12,179 nt of DNA, taken from NCBI GenBank assembly GCA_020052135.1, contig JAGVPS010000040.1, forward strand, positions 1 to 12,179, read 5' to 3'. This document shows, in pieces, positions 1 to 7,513 of the stretch; positions within the stretch are counted from its first letter, which is position 1, and every line of letters starts with the position of its first letter. Both the position numbers and the translations under genes were made by a program. The stretch is from Minisyncoccota bacterium (GTDB taxonomy: Bacteria > Patescibacteriota > Minisyncoccia > UBA6257 > 1-14-0-10-40-38). The notes beneath the pieces were generated by a model. It saw only the letters and a list, made by a program, of their open reading frames with translations. It had not been told where the DNA came from and did not search any database.

Positions 1-283
1 AAAACCCGGAGGACGCTGGAGGATCTGCAATGACTGACCAGTCGCCCGGTTCCAGCACAAACGCGTATGTTCCATTTGCTTTATTGAAACTTCCTTCCCG
101 CACATCGCCCTCGCGATATGCAAGCATGCGGATCACGACGCCGACAATAGGGCTTCCATCGGCGTCTTTTACCACTCCCCCTAACGCCACCGCAGGGCTC
201 GCCGCACTCGCGACGAAAGATGCCGAATAAAAAATAAAGGAAAAAACACCGATACCGACGAGTGTATTTTTGAAATACTTCAT
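1..283 (-). CDS. Secreted protein, carboxypeptidase-regulatory-like domain (partial)
   Basis: The reading frame opens at an ATG at 281-283 and runs off the left edge; about 94 residues are visible. The N-terminus (MKYFKNTLVGIGVFSFIFY) has a short basic start, a long hydrophobic stretch and an ASA-like cleavage region near residue 27, so it should be an exported protein. The segment after it (GGVVKDADGSPIVGVVIRML, later NGTYAFVLEPGDW) has the look of a carboxypeptidase-regulatory-like or Cna-B-type beta-sandwich, typically a surface adhesion or spacer domain. The rest of the protein, and therefore its main activity, lies outside the window. No Shine-Dalgarno sequence precedes the ATG. A TGGTACAAT extended -10-like box lies at 381-389 on this strand, just after the upstream M16 stop, and could give it its own promoter, but this is weak. 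Confidence 0.75.
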   Translation of the reverse strand, partial: MKYFKNTLVGIGVFSFIFYSASFVASAASPAVALGGVVKDADGSPIVGVVIRMLAYREGDVREGSFNKANGTYAFVLEPGDWSVIADPPASSGF

Positions 284-300
284 AAGGATAGTCACCAGCG

Positions 301-340
301 ACTAGGGATTAGCCCTGCCTACCGGCAGGCAGGCACTAGT
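301..340. repeat. Nested REP-like palindrome
   Basis: A GC-rich hairpin, CCTGCC-TACC-GGCAGG (314-329), is followed by an extra CAGGC copy and enclosed by the outer inverted pair ACTAG (301-305) and CTAGT (336-340). It lies between the M16 stop and the next minus-strand start. There is no T-run on either side, so it is not a classical intrinsic terminator. From memory, hairpins of this CTGCC/GGCAG type are scattered in many Parcubacteria-like genomes; this was not checked here. Confidence 0.6.
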
Positions 341-394
341 GAAATACGCTATGGTTAATAAAGACCTCTTAATAGCTCCCATTGTACCACATGC

Positions 395-1669
395 CTACAA
401 AAACCGTAAAAGCCCCCGCAATTCATCTGGCAATTTTTGCGGACCAATAAGCGCCATGTTGAGTTTCTCGTTTTTAAAGATTTCCCGCGCGATGCTCTGC
501 ACTTCCTCCGCGGTTACCGCATGAATCTTTTTCAAGAGGTCTTCGGGCGAGATAAGATCCTGTTTCATAATTTCCTGACCGCCAAAATAGTTAGCGAGCG
601 CGTCTGACGTTTCAAGCCCCAAGAGCAATCCCCCGCTCAAGTGTTCTTTGGCGCGGGTGAGTTCAGCGGGGGTGATCGGTTGTTTTGCTACTTTTTGAAG
701 TTCCTCCAATATTGCTTGTATAACAATTTTTAACTTGCTGTGTTCAACTCCAGAAGAAACCGCGAAAAAACCATGGTCAGAAAAAAGATCCGCTCCGGCT
801 TTGATATAATATGCCGCGCCAAGTTCCTCTCGTACTTTTTGAAACAGACGAGAACTCATGCCACCACCTAAAATATCGCCCATAACCTCGATTGCATACC
901 GCCGTTTGTCAAACGCATTAAATGCCCGGCACCCAATAACCAGATGCGTCTGATCAGATTCTTTGAATTGTACTTTTATCTGCGGTTCGCTTTGCGACTC
1001 AGTCGTCGCCACTTTGCCAAACTTTTTTTCGGTCGAAAGATTTTTGAACTGTTCTTCGATCTGCTTTTGCACTTTTTTCTCATCAAAAGCACCCGCAACT
1101 ACGATTGCCGTTGCCTGCGCCACGTAGTGCTCGCCGCGATACTTAGTGAAGTGGTCGCGTGTCATCGCGCGAATCACCTCCTTCCTGCCGCCGATATCCC
1201 AACCAGCAGGCTGATCGCCATAGACAAGCTGGGTAAAAATTTCCTGCACGCGGCGTGGTGGCAAGTCCTCGTACATATTAATCTCCTCGATAATAACGCC
1301 TTTTTCTTTCTCAATTTCCGCAGGATCAAATACGGGATTCAGATACAGATCTGAAATAATATCAATCGCCTGCTCGCTCTTATGCGCCTGTACTTTCACA
1401 AAATATCCGGTCCATTCCTGCGAAGTAAACGCATTATATTCCGCACCAATGCCGTCCAACTCGCCTGCGATATGCATTGCCGTCGGTCGCTTCGTCGTCC
1501 CCTTAAAGCACATGTGTTCGAGGAAATGCGAGAGGCCGTTGATGTCCTTGGTTTCATATTTCGAACCAGCTTCGACAAGCACCAAAATCGTCGTTGCCAC
1601 CGAATCCTTCTGCGGAGCTAAAATAAGACGGAGACTATTGGGTAAAACAGTACGCGTGTAAGATGGCAT
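395..1669 (-). CDS. M16 family zinc peptidase
   Basis: This 424-residue protein is a typical single-unit M16 (pitrilysin/MPP-type) metallopeptidase, which degrades peptides inside a clam-shell chamber. The inverted zinc motif HFLEH is at residues 48-52. The third zinc ligand is probably E129 (VIIEEINMYED), at the usual spacing of about 76 residues. The second half has the family signature GGGMSSRLFQKVREELGAAYY around residues 270-290. Length and the opening 'LPNSLRLILAP' strand fit bacterial M16B proteins of about 410-430 residues. No signal peptide or membrane segment is seen, so a cytoplasmic location is likely. No second, inactive M16 partner lies next to it; it could work as a homodimer. 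The ATG is preceded by no Shine-Dalgarno sequence but by an extended -10 box 9 nt upstream, which suggests a leaderless or nearly leaderless mRNA. It is divergent from the Cas2-like gene. Confidence 0.93.
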   Translation of the reverse strand: MPSYTRTVLPNSLRLILAPQKDSVATTILVLVEAGSKYETKDINGLSHFLEHMCFKGTTKRPTAMHIAGELDGIGAEYNAFTSQEWTGYFVKVQAHKSEQAIDIISDLYLNPVFDPAEIEKEKGVIIEEINMYEDLPPRRVQEIFTQLVYGDQPAGWDIGGRKEVIRAMTRDHFTKYRGEHYVAQATAIVVAGAFDEKKVQKQIEEQFKNLSTEKKFGKVATTESQSEPQIKVQFKESDQTHLVIGCRAFNAFDKRRYAIEVMGDILGGGMSSRLFQKVREELGAAYYIKAGADLFSDHGFFAVSSGVEHSKLKIVIQAILEELQKVAKQPITPAELTRAKEHLSGGLLLGLETSDALANYFGGQEIMKQDLISPEDLLKKIHAVTAEEVQSIAREIFKNEKLNMALIGPQKLPDELRGLLRFL

Positions 1670-1678
1670 AATGGAAAA

Positions 1679-1687
1679 AGTATAACA
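1679..1687 (-). promoter_or_regulatory. Extended -10 box of the M16 gene
   Basis: On the minus strand the sequence reads TGTTATACT, an extended -10 (TGn-TATACT), ending 9 nt before the M16 ATG. No good -35 is visible at 17 nt, which is common for extended -10 promoters. Transcription from it would start within a few bases of the start codon, matching the missing Shine-Dalgarno sequence. Confidence 0.45.
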
Positions 1688-1728
1688 ATAGGAATTGAAA
1701 AAAGAAAGGCTTTAGGTTTAAAACAGCA

Positions 1729-1748
1729 CATCAAGATTCATCAAGATT
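1729..1748 (+). repeat. Tandem decamer CATCAAGATT x2
   Basis: Two perfect head-to-tail copies of CATCAAGATT (1729-1738 and 1739-1748) lie in the divergent intergenic region, just upstream of the -10 box at 1760. One turn of the helix separates the copies, so they could be a regulator half-site pair, but two copies in an AT-rich region could also be chance. Confidence 0.4.
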
Positions 1749-1765
1749 TGTGAGAAATATATAAT
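1737..1765 (+). promoter_or_regulatory. Candidate promoter of the Cas2-like gene
   Basis: A perfect -10 hexamer TATAAT lies at 1760-1765, with a weak -35 (TTCATC, 1737-1742) at a 17-bp spacer. The -10 overlaps the left edge of the 34-bp palindrome by three bases, and the predicted start (about 1772) falls inside it. A protein bound to the palindrome would block this promoter, which is the standard geometry of autorepression. Confidence 0.45.
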
Positions 1766-1796
1766 GGTCTATCCAACGATCGTTGGATAGACCATT
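1763..1796. repeat. Perfect 34-bp palindrome, left copy
   Basis: The half-site AATGGTCTATCCAACGA is followed directly by its exact reverse complement, giving 17 bp per arm with no spacer and CGATCG at the centre. It lies between the divergent M16 and Cas2-like genes, 30 bp before the Cas2-like start. A near-copy with symmetric substitutions lies at 2457-2494 beyond the other end of the same gene. It is most likely an operator for a homodimeric regulator or the boundary of a mobile unit. As RNA it would form a long hairpin, but no T-run follows it. Confidence 0.9.
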
Positions 1797-1809
1797 CTTT
1801 GAACATCAT

Positions 1810-1815
1810 GTATAC
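1810..1815 (+). promoter_or_regulatory. Second -10-like box, Cas2-like gene
   Basis: TATACT ends 11 nt before the ATG of the Cas2-like gene, the same hexamer and nearly the same distance as at the M16 gene. Its -35 region would fall within the right arm of the palindrome (no good match). Transcripts from here would be nearly leaderless; those from the 1760 box would include the AAGGTAGG sequence next to the ATG. Confidence 0.3.
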
Positions 1816-1826
1816 TCAAGGTAGGT

Positions 1827-2417
1827 ATGAAAGAGGTACGGCAATATAAAATTTTAGAAGCCCTTTCAGGGGGCGTGAGTTTAGTAAGCGATTTATTCAC
1901 TATTTTTACTGCACCGTACGGAACCTCCTTCTCAGGCATGGGGTATCGACTCGAAGAAGCCCGCCGTAAACGGCACCAAGCGAAAAACCCAGATCGTGAG
2001 CGCCAATCATTTAATGAGCTTCTGTATCGCCTCCGTCGAGATAATCTTATTGGTCCATCCAGTAAAAACCGCTTGAAAATACCTATGCTCCTTACCAAAA
2101 AAGGAAAAGCGCGTCTTAACGCTTTGCGCAAAAAAGCCAAACACGCATTTCCTATGCCTGCCTATGCCCTTGAGAAAGACTCGGTAATTAAAATAGTCGT
2201 TTTTGATATCCCTGAGAGGGAACGGAAAAAACGTGATTGGCTCCGCGTCGCCTTACATCAGCTTGGCTTCCGAATGCTCCAGCGAAGCGTCTGGATTGGT
2301 AGAACAAAAATTCCCGAAGACTTTTTGAGCGATCTTCGGCGCCTTAAGCTTTTCCAATATATTGAAATTATTGCCATAACCAAAACAGGGAGCCTCAAGC
2401 CGCTTGCATTAATTTAA
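1827..2417 (+). CDS. wHTH plus Cas2-like (PaaX-type) regulator
   Basis: The protein has 196 residues. Residues 1-100 form a basic, helix-rich region ending in a winged-helix-like 'SFNELLYRLRRDNLI...LLTKKGKARL', suggesting DNA binding. Residues 119-187 (IKIVVFDIPERERKKRDWLR, then LGFRMLQRSVWIG) match the PaaX C-terminal/Cas2-like ferredoxin fold. D127 sits where Cas2 has its strand-1 aspartate. This combination is known from PaaX-type repressors and from solitary 'Cas2' annotations in CPR genomes. No cas1, other cas gene or repeat array is present, so a role in CRISPR adaptation is not supported. The ATG has AAGG a few bases upstream. Perfect palindromes lie 30 bp before the start and 39 bp after the stop, and the first overlaps a promoter-like site, so autoregulation or a self-contained unit is inferred. 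Nuclease activity versus pure repressor function cannot be told from sequence. Confidence 0.85.
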   Translation: MKEVRQYKILEALSGGVSLVSDLFTIFTAPYGTSFSGMGYRLEEARRKRHQAKNPDRERQSFNELLYRLRRDNLIGPSSKNRLKIPMLLTKKGKARLNALRKKAKHAFPMPAYALEKDSVIKIVVFDIPERERKKRDWLRVALHQLGFRMLQRSVWIGRTKIPEDFLSDLRRLKLFQYIEIIAITKTGSLKPLALI

Positions 2418-2456
2418 CCACTGGCGTTGTCTTTTATATAACATGGTCATTATGTA

Positions 2457-2494
2457 ATAATGGTTTATCTTACGATCGTAAGATAAACCATTAT
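2457..2494. repeat. Perfect 38-bp palindrome, right copy
   Basis: The core half-site AATGGTTTATCTTACGA and its exact reverse complement are extended by AT on each side, giving a 38-bp perfect palindrome centred on CGATCG. Against the left copy (1763-1796) each arm differs at three positions (7, 12 and 13 of the 17-nt half-site), and every change is mirrored in the other arm. It lies between the convergent Cas2-like and subtilisin-like genes. It might help end transcription as a hairpin, but lacks a T-run. Confidence 0.9.
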
Positions 2495-2519
2495 AAGTTT
2501 ACGAGGATAAAACTGTAAA
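2490..2519 (-). promoter_or_regulatory. Candidate antisense promoter at right palindrome
   Basis: On the minus strand TTTACA (2514-2519) and a perfect TATAAT (2490-2495) are separated by 18 bp. The -10 overlaps the edge of the right palindrome exactly as the plus-strand TATAAT overlaps the left one. It would drive transcription inward, antisense to the Cas2-like gene, starting inside the palindrome. The match is good but the region is AT-rich, so chance remains possible. Confidence 0.4.
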
Positions 2520-2558
2520 CGTAAACGGGTTTGAAAGTGTGCCGTCTAAATTTTAGAC
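2497..2558. repeat. Small inverted repeats in convergent intergenic region
   Basis: GTTTAC (2497-2502) is inverted relative to two tandem GTAAAC copies (2515-2526). Further on, GTCTAAATTTTAGAC (2544-2558) is a 7-bp-arm palindrome, 20 bp past the stop of the subtilisin-like gene. These are AT-rich and lack a T-run, so they are weak candidates for transcript ends. No gene is seen in this stretch. Confidence 0.4.
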
Positions 2559-2578
2559 TTTGAGCGTACAAGAAAATT

Positions 2579-5500
2579 CTAAAATGCGACATCTAAAATA
2601 TCGCTTGTCCCAAAACTGCTCGTGCTCGTTATCCAAATAATCCCATCTTTTGAAGTTGTCATTTTCCCGTTTTCGCCTCCTGCAATCCACATCCCTTGAC
2701 TATCTTTCAGCTGGTTGTGAACAACGGTGTAGATTATCTCCCCTGCCCCGAAGCCGCTTGTACGCTCGATCCAAGTAATGCCGTTCGTTGAGGTATAGAT
2801 TTTCCCCTTCCCTCCCACGAGTACCCACGTACCCGCAAAGTAATCCACGTCTTGAATGATAAAGTCGCCGAGGTCTGCAACTTCACTCCAAGCAATCCCG
2901 TCAAACGAGCTAAGCACCTTTCCATTTTCACCCGCAGCGATCCACCGGCTACCAACAAGATTCGGCAAACCATTGTGCTTAACCGTGTAAAGAATACTCT
3001 GAGGAACACCCGTTGGTCGCTGTGTCCAGTTCAAACCGTCTTCAGAGGTCGCCAGTTTTCCTGCTCCCCCAACCGCAACCCAAAGCCCTGATGATCCAGC
3101 TAAGCCCGTGGAACTATAGTCCACTGCCCGAATGTTTGTAGTTCCAAAAGTTGAGTTTGTGATAGAACTCCACGTCTTCCCATCTAAAGATACGGCAATT
3201 TTCCCATTCCCTCCTACCATAACCCACAACCCTACCCCCTGGCCTGGCAGGTATCCTTCATCGAATCCGAAAATAGATTGGGTTCCGAATCCGCTTGCTC
3301 CTGCTTGCCATGCCAATCCATCGGTAGACCATGCAGTTTTTCCCGCATCTCCTGATGCAACCCAGAGGGGCGATGGTCCATATGCACCGTGCTTTACTGA
3401 TTCGATTTTAGTGGAGCCAAAAGTGCTTTGTAGGCTTATGCCATTTGCTGGGGCATATCCCATAATTCCAAAAAGTTTTCCCCCGCCCCCTCCTATCGCC
3501 CCCTGCGAACAAGGAATTTCCTTACTCCATGCTGTTAAGCACGCCGTTCCTACATTATTTGTTCTATGCGAGTCGTGCATAAACATTGGCCATGAACCCT
3601 TGGTAATGTTGGTCGGCAAATCCCAAACATGCACAAAAAAATGAGAAATGGGTGATGGTTCTGAAAAAAACTTTGTGCTAATAGCAACAAGTTCTTCTAT
3701 TTTGTCATTATTTAGATCCAATAATAGCGGCGGGCCAAGCACTGAACCACTTACAGCTTTAAGTATATCTGGAGAGGCGCTATTCATCGGATCGAAACTC
3801 GCAATATAAGAGGTATTTTCTCCAAAAATTGCATTTGAAGCGCCTAGTAGTTCTGGGCTTTGATCTTTTAAGATGAGAATGGGATTGTGAAAATCTGGCT
3901 TGTCAACGGGAATGCTACCATCGGCAATCAAAGACCCATCCTGTAAAAATCCAAAAAATGCATTTTTGGCTGGAAAGACGATATCTGACTTTTCATCTCC
4001 TGAGATATCGCCCACGATAGGAGTGCCAGGGAATGAGTTCCAAACAAACGGAAGAAGTTCCTGCAAATCATGAGGCCAGCCGTTTACTATATTTCCCTCC
4101 TTATCAAAGAGATAAGCTTTTGGTCCAAAATAATTTCTATAGGTAGCACCTGCTACATAGGGTGCACCGTCGATAACAACGCTCGATACTTGGGCAGTCA
4201 TTTCTGCATTATTTGCATCTGATAATGAACCAAGCGCAACAGGCCAGCCCGGCACAGAGGTGCCATCTCTATTAACAGCACTTATATATGAAAGGCCGCT
4301 AGTAGTCACCCAAGCGTCACAAGACGGGATACATTTCCCAAGCGGGCGACGAGTAAAGATAATTTCTTTATCCGCATCTCCATCTATATTTTGCACAGTC
4401 AACTCCGCATTCAGCTGCCAAAACCAATCAAGCCAGATAACTTCAGAGGAAGGAAAATTTTGCGGGAATGAAGAAAATACATATTTCCCTTGGGCATTTT
4501 TGGAAGCAATAGCAAGCAGAGAAAGTGTTTTGCTGTCTGACCCTCCATCTGCAGTGCGAACTATGATCTCGTTATCCCCGTCGTTATTAAGATCAGCAAT
4601 AATTGCTGGGTTGTCAGTAAAAGTTAAAAAGGAACTTGTAACTGCGTGAGATGTAAAGATAGGAAATCCTGAAACAATTGAGCCATCTTGATTAAATGCG
4701 TAAATACCACTCTGATGCTCAAAACTTGGAAAAACGGAGTAGATCCCATGTACGATTAATTCATCTTCTAGATCAGCATCAACATTTCCTACAGAAGCAA
4801 TACCTCCTTCAATAGTTTGAAGATAATATACTTTCCCACTCGCATCAGTCGTTTGGGAGGAAAGCACTTTAGGCCAACCCGCCACAAAGGTCCCATCAGC
4901 CTTTAAGGCATTGATAGTCCAGGTGGGATTATAAAAATCACCTCCAAAATATTCAAAAGCTATTTCAGCAGAGCCGTCTCCTTCTGAATCCCATGCAGTC
5001 GCGACAGGCCATGATGGGTTTGCTCCTCCTGGAGCGGAGATTTTAAGCGGCCATCCTTTTTTAAGAGCTGTATCATAAAAATATTGATACTGTGCTGTTT
5101 GGGGAGGATACCCGGGCATGTTAACGGTAATCTGTATTTGCAAATCCCCCGCTCCAATGAGAGGAGCCGGAATAGTCCATACGGCTAGGGTCTTATTAAT
5201 CTTTTTTGTAGTGTTTCCGCCAGGATATGCAAATCCACTTCCGGAGAAAGTACTCATGGAGTTAGTTTTATAGGCAAATGTATAGCTCGTAAGGTTATTC
5301 GCAATGGTTCCTGTAAAAGTGATTGATCCGTTATTCGGATTAAAAACAGATCCTACAAACGGATCTGCAAGCTCAATATTCTTAACATCAATTTGTTTTT
5401 GTATTTTTCTCACCACCTGCCCATCAGCGCCTTTTATACCGATAAAAATAGTATATTTGCCATTTGCAACAAAATCGCCTGTATTAAGGTGAAACGGATC

Positions 5501-7513
5501 ACCGGGCAAGGGTGCGCTTAACGTACTAAAGGTATACGGAATAATACTGTAATTATATGTCCCTTGTCCAAGATATAGGCTACCTCCAAGAAATGGCTTT
5601 CCGATCGCTTGAATGGTTGGTGAAAAATCGCCTACTACTGTAGCCGAGAGATCGGATTCTTTGATAAGAATGATTGCTCCAGGGTCTTTCTTAAAAAGCT
5701 GCAATGACTGCAAGGATTCCGCTCGTCCGCTACCAAGGAAAACTTCTGGCGCCTGTGAGATAATTTCCTGTCCAAATGTTCTTGAGCCGCTTTCAATTGC
5801 ACTTTGCACTGCGGGCGGATTTACGGCTGATTGAGTTCCTGCAAGCAATCCTGCTATCCCCGCGACAACCGGGGATGCCATTGAAGTCCCTGAAAGTTTT
5901 GCGTATGCAGGATTATTAGGTAGGGGTGGGTACGAGCTCGCAAGATAATATCCATCCTTAGGAACGGTTGACAGGATATCAACTCCAGGTGCTGCAACAT
6001 CCGTCCAATAGCCATAATTTGAAAACCATGCCTTTTGATCAGCTGAGTCGGTGGCGGTAACAGCGACTACATTCTCGTGACCAGCTGGATAGAATATGCT
6101 ACTACTCGAATCATTTCCCGCAGCAGCTACGAGCACTACGCCCTTACTGTATGCATAGTCAAGCGCCGCTTTTTGAGAAGCATCTTCAAACGAACCTCCA
6201 TAACTCATATTAATCACACGCGCACCGTTATCTGCCGCATACACGATGGCTTCTGAAGTATCCGCATACTCAAGATATCCCGGCGCATATCCCGCACGGA
6301 GCGGCATGATAAGACACCCGGGACAAACTCCTACCACGCCTTTCCCGTTGCCGTATTGCGCCGCCACAATGCCAGCGACGTGGGTGCCATGGCCGTAGTA
6401 ATCGCTCGGGTTGTTGTCTTCGTACTGAAAATCTTCCTGGGGGATGGTTGAGTACGGAAACGTATCCACAAAATCCCAGCCAATCACATCATCAATGTAT
6501 CCGTTTCCATCGTTATCAATACCATCGCCATCAATCTCATCGGCATTCTTCCAGATGTTTCCCGCGAGATCTTCATGAGTCCAATCAACACCAGTGTCAA
6601 TAACAGCGATAACGGTCCCGTTTCCCTTTGAGATTTCCCATGCATCAAGAGATTGAAGCTTGTCATGCATCCACTGCTCTTTAAAAAGCGGGTCATTCGG
6701 AATGAGTGGCACGGAACCAGTTGGCCTTGCCGAGCCGGTGATGCCCGTAGGGCTGGTTGTTTGCGATGTATGCGCAATGTAGTTCGGCGAAATCGAAACG
6801 ACTCCTTTTGTTTTCCCTATTTCTCGGAGCACAATCCGGTTCATCAAACTCGCGTTTTTCATTCGTGCTACAAAAAACCTAGCAAGAGGATCGGTCGAGT
6901 TGGTGTGCCAGCGGAACATTTTTCGAGCTGTGTATCCGCCGAGTTTTTCGAGTGTGGTATTGAGGGTTGGTCTCCCCACTACTCGCCCCGCACTATCTAC
7001 CGTCACCGCCCCATCGAGCTCGATGATAAAACTGCCTTGTACATACGTGTCTTCATAGGAAAGCTTCCCGGATTTATCCATGCTCGCAAACCGAACATTA
7101 CCAATCACTGGTGGGACAAGTACACTTGCCAGTTGTGAGAGACTGGTTGGATTTGTGTTCTTCGCTTTGATTGCAAGTCTTGGTTCTTTCTCGCCCGCCG
7201 AAATAACAGATATAAGCTCTTTGTAGGAAGTAACTGAAGAAGTATGTCCGATTGGCAAAGCGATAGTGGAAGGAACTCCTCTTGCTGCTGTATCAACGGA
7301 TTGCCGAGGTACAATTTGCTGTGTTGCTTCATTACCAGAAGAACGCGAAAATCTGTCGAAGATAACTCGCGCAATACTCACAAGCCGTTCCACTTGAGCA
7401 ACAAAAATGCCGGCATCAAATACTGACTTTTCAAACGCAAAAGATCGCACAGGTAGAGAAGTGACAATGAGTCCCACGAGCACACATCCAAGAAGAATTT
7501 TCTTTACGTTCAT
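2579..7513 (-). CDS. Large secreted subtilisin-like (S8) peptidase with two beta-propellers
   Basis: The protein has 1644 residues. A signal peptide covers about 1-26 (basic MNVKK, hydrophobic core, SFA cleavage site). Residues 150-250 are probably a propeptide. The S8 catalytic domain spans about 275-580, with D306 (VIDTGVD), H375 (HGTHVAG), oxyanion N467 (AAAGN) and S544 (GTSMASP) all present, so it should be active. A Ca-binding-like acidic loop (DGDGIDNDGNGYIDD) lies at 328-342. After a beta-rich linker, about 840-1280 holds FG-GAP-type repeats with DxDxDG-like loops (DSEGDGSAE, DLNNDGDNE, NIDGDADKE, DLNNDKIEE), suggesting an integrin-like propeller. Residues 1346-1644 hold six repeats of the form W[VI]xxGxxGKxxxSxDGxxW, starting at W1384, W1430, W1478, W1524, W1563 and W1609, probably a second propeller. 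No anchor is seen, so it is secreted or held by binding. No Shine-Dalgarno sequence lies near the ATG; the stop of the glyS remnant is 10 nt upstream, suggesting translational coupling. Confidence 0.93.
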   Translation of the reverse strand: MNVKKILLGCVLVGLIVTSLPVRSFAFEKSVFDAGIFVAQVERLVSIARVIFDRFSRSSGNEATQQIVPRQSVDTAARGVPSTIALPIGHTSSVTSYKELISVISAGEKEPRLAIKAKNTNPTSLSQLASVLVPPVIGNVRFASMDKSGKLSYEDTYVQGSFIIELDGAVTVDSAGRVVGRPTLNTTLEKLGGYTARKMFRWHTNSTDPLARFFVARMKNASLMNRIVLREIGKTKGVVSISPNYIAHTSQTTSPTGITGSARPTGSVPLIPNDPLFKEQWMHDKLQSLDAWEISKGNGTVIAVIDTGVDWTHEDLAGNIWKNADEIDGDGIDNDGNGYIDDVIGWDFVDTFPYSTIPQEDFQYEDNNPSDYYGHGTHVAGIVAAQYGNGKGVVGVCPGCLIMPLRAGYAPGYLEYADTSEAIVYAADNGARVINMSYGGSFEDASQKAALDYAYSKGVVLVAAAGNDSSSSIFYPAGHENVVAVTATDSADQKAWFSNYGYWTDVAAPGVDILSTVPKDGYYLASSYPPLPNNPAYAKLSGTSMASPVVAGIAGLLAGTQSAVNPPAVQSAIESGSRTFGQEIISQAPEVFLGSGRAESLQSLQLFKKDPGAIILIKESDLSATVVGDFSPTIQAIGKPFLGGSLYLGQGTYNYSIIPYTFSTLSAPLPGDPFHLNTGDFVANGKYTIFIGIKGADGQVVRKIQKQIDVKNIELADPFVGSVFNPNNGSITFTGTIANNLTSYTFAYKTNSMSTFSGSGFAYPGGNTTKKINKTLAVWTIPAPLIGAGDLQIQITVNMPGYPPQTAQYQYFYDTALKKGWPLKISAPGGANPSWPVATAWDSEGDGSAEIAFEYFGGDFYNPTWTINALKADGTFVAGWPKVLSSQTTDASGKVYYLQTIEGGIASVGNVDADLEDELIVHGIYSVFPSFEHQSGIYAFNQDGSIVSGFPIFTSHAVTSSFLTFTDNPAIIADLNNDGDNEIIVRTADGGSDSKTLSLLAIASKNAQGKYVFSSFPQNFPSSEVIWLDWFWQLNAELTVQNIDGDADKEIIFTRRPLGKCIPSCDAWVTTSGLSYISAVNRDGTSVPGWPVALGSLSDANNAEMTAQVSSVVIDGAPYVAGATYRNYFGPKAYLFDKEGNIVNGWPHDLQELLPFVWNSFPGTPIVGDISGDEKSDIVFPAKNAFFGFLQDGSLIADGSIPVDKPDFHNPILILKDQSPELLGASNAIFGENTSYIASFDPMNSASPDILKAVSGSVLGPPLLLDLNNDKIEELVAISTKFFSEPSPISHFFVHVWDLPTNITKGSWPMFMHDSHRTNNVGTACLTAWSKEIPCSQGAIGGGGGKLFGIMGYAPANGISLQSTFGSTKIESVKHGAYGPSPLWVASGDAGKTAWSTDGLAWQAGASGFGTQSIFGFDEGYLPGQGVGLWVMVGGNGKIAVSLDGKTWSSITNSTFGTTNIRAVDYSSTGLAGSSGLWVAVGGAGKLATSEDGLNWTQRPTGVPQSILYTVKHNGLPNLVGSRWIAAGENGKVLSSFDGIAWSEVADLGDFIIQDVDYFAGTWVLVGGKGKIYTSTNGITWIERTSGFGAGEIIYTVVHNQLKDSQGMWIAGGENGKMTTSKDGIIWITSTSSFGTSDILDVAF

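Noticed and set aside
944..1354. Plus-strand open frame of 136 codons opposite the M16 gene
   Set aside because: Phe/Leu/Arg-rich composition is what the complement of the M16 frame gives, with no domain or start signal.
1827..2417. CRISPR adaptation locus implied by a Cas2-like domain
   Set aside because: No cas1 or other cas gene and no spaced direct repeats are present. The N-terminal wHTH fits PaaX-type regulators better.
2544..2558. Intrinsic terminator for the subtilisin-like gene
   Set aside because: The stem is short and AT-rich and is not followed by a T-run.
2734..3644. Open frames opposite or out of frame with the subtilisin-like gene (for example 3132-3644 plus)
   Set aside because: They overlap a gene with clear domains throughout, have no recognisable motifs and look like shadows of its repeats.
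6743..6753. GCCCGTAGGGC palindrome in the subtilisin-like gene as another in-frame insert
   Set aside because: It lies in a Thr/Pro/Gly linker before the catalytic domain, where the short symmetry can be chance and no uninserted homologue is available for comparison.
7484..7492. Lipobox (ILLGC) in the shared signal peptide
   Set aside because: The cysteine at residue 10 is too close to the N-terminus to follow a full hydrophobic core, and a normal SFA cleavage site lies near residue 26.
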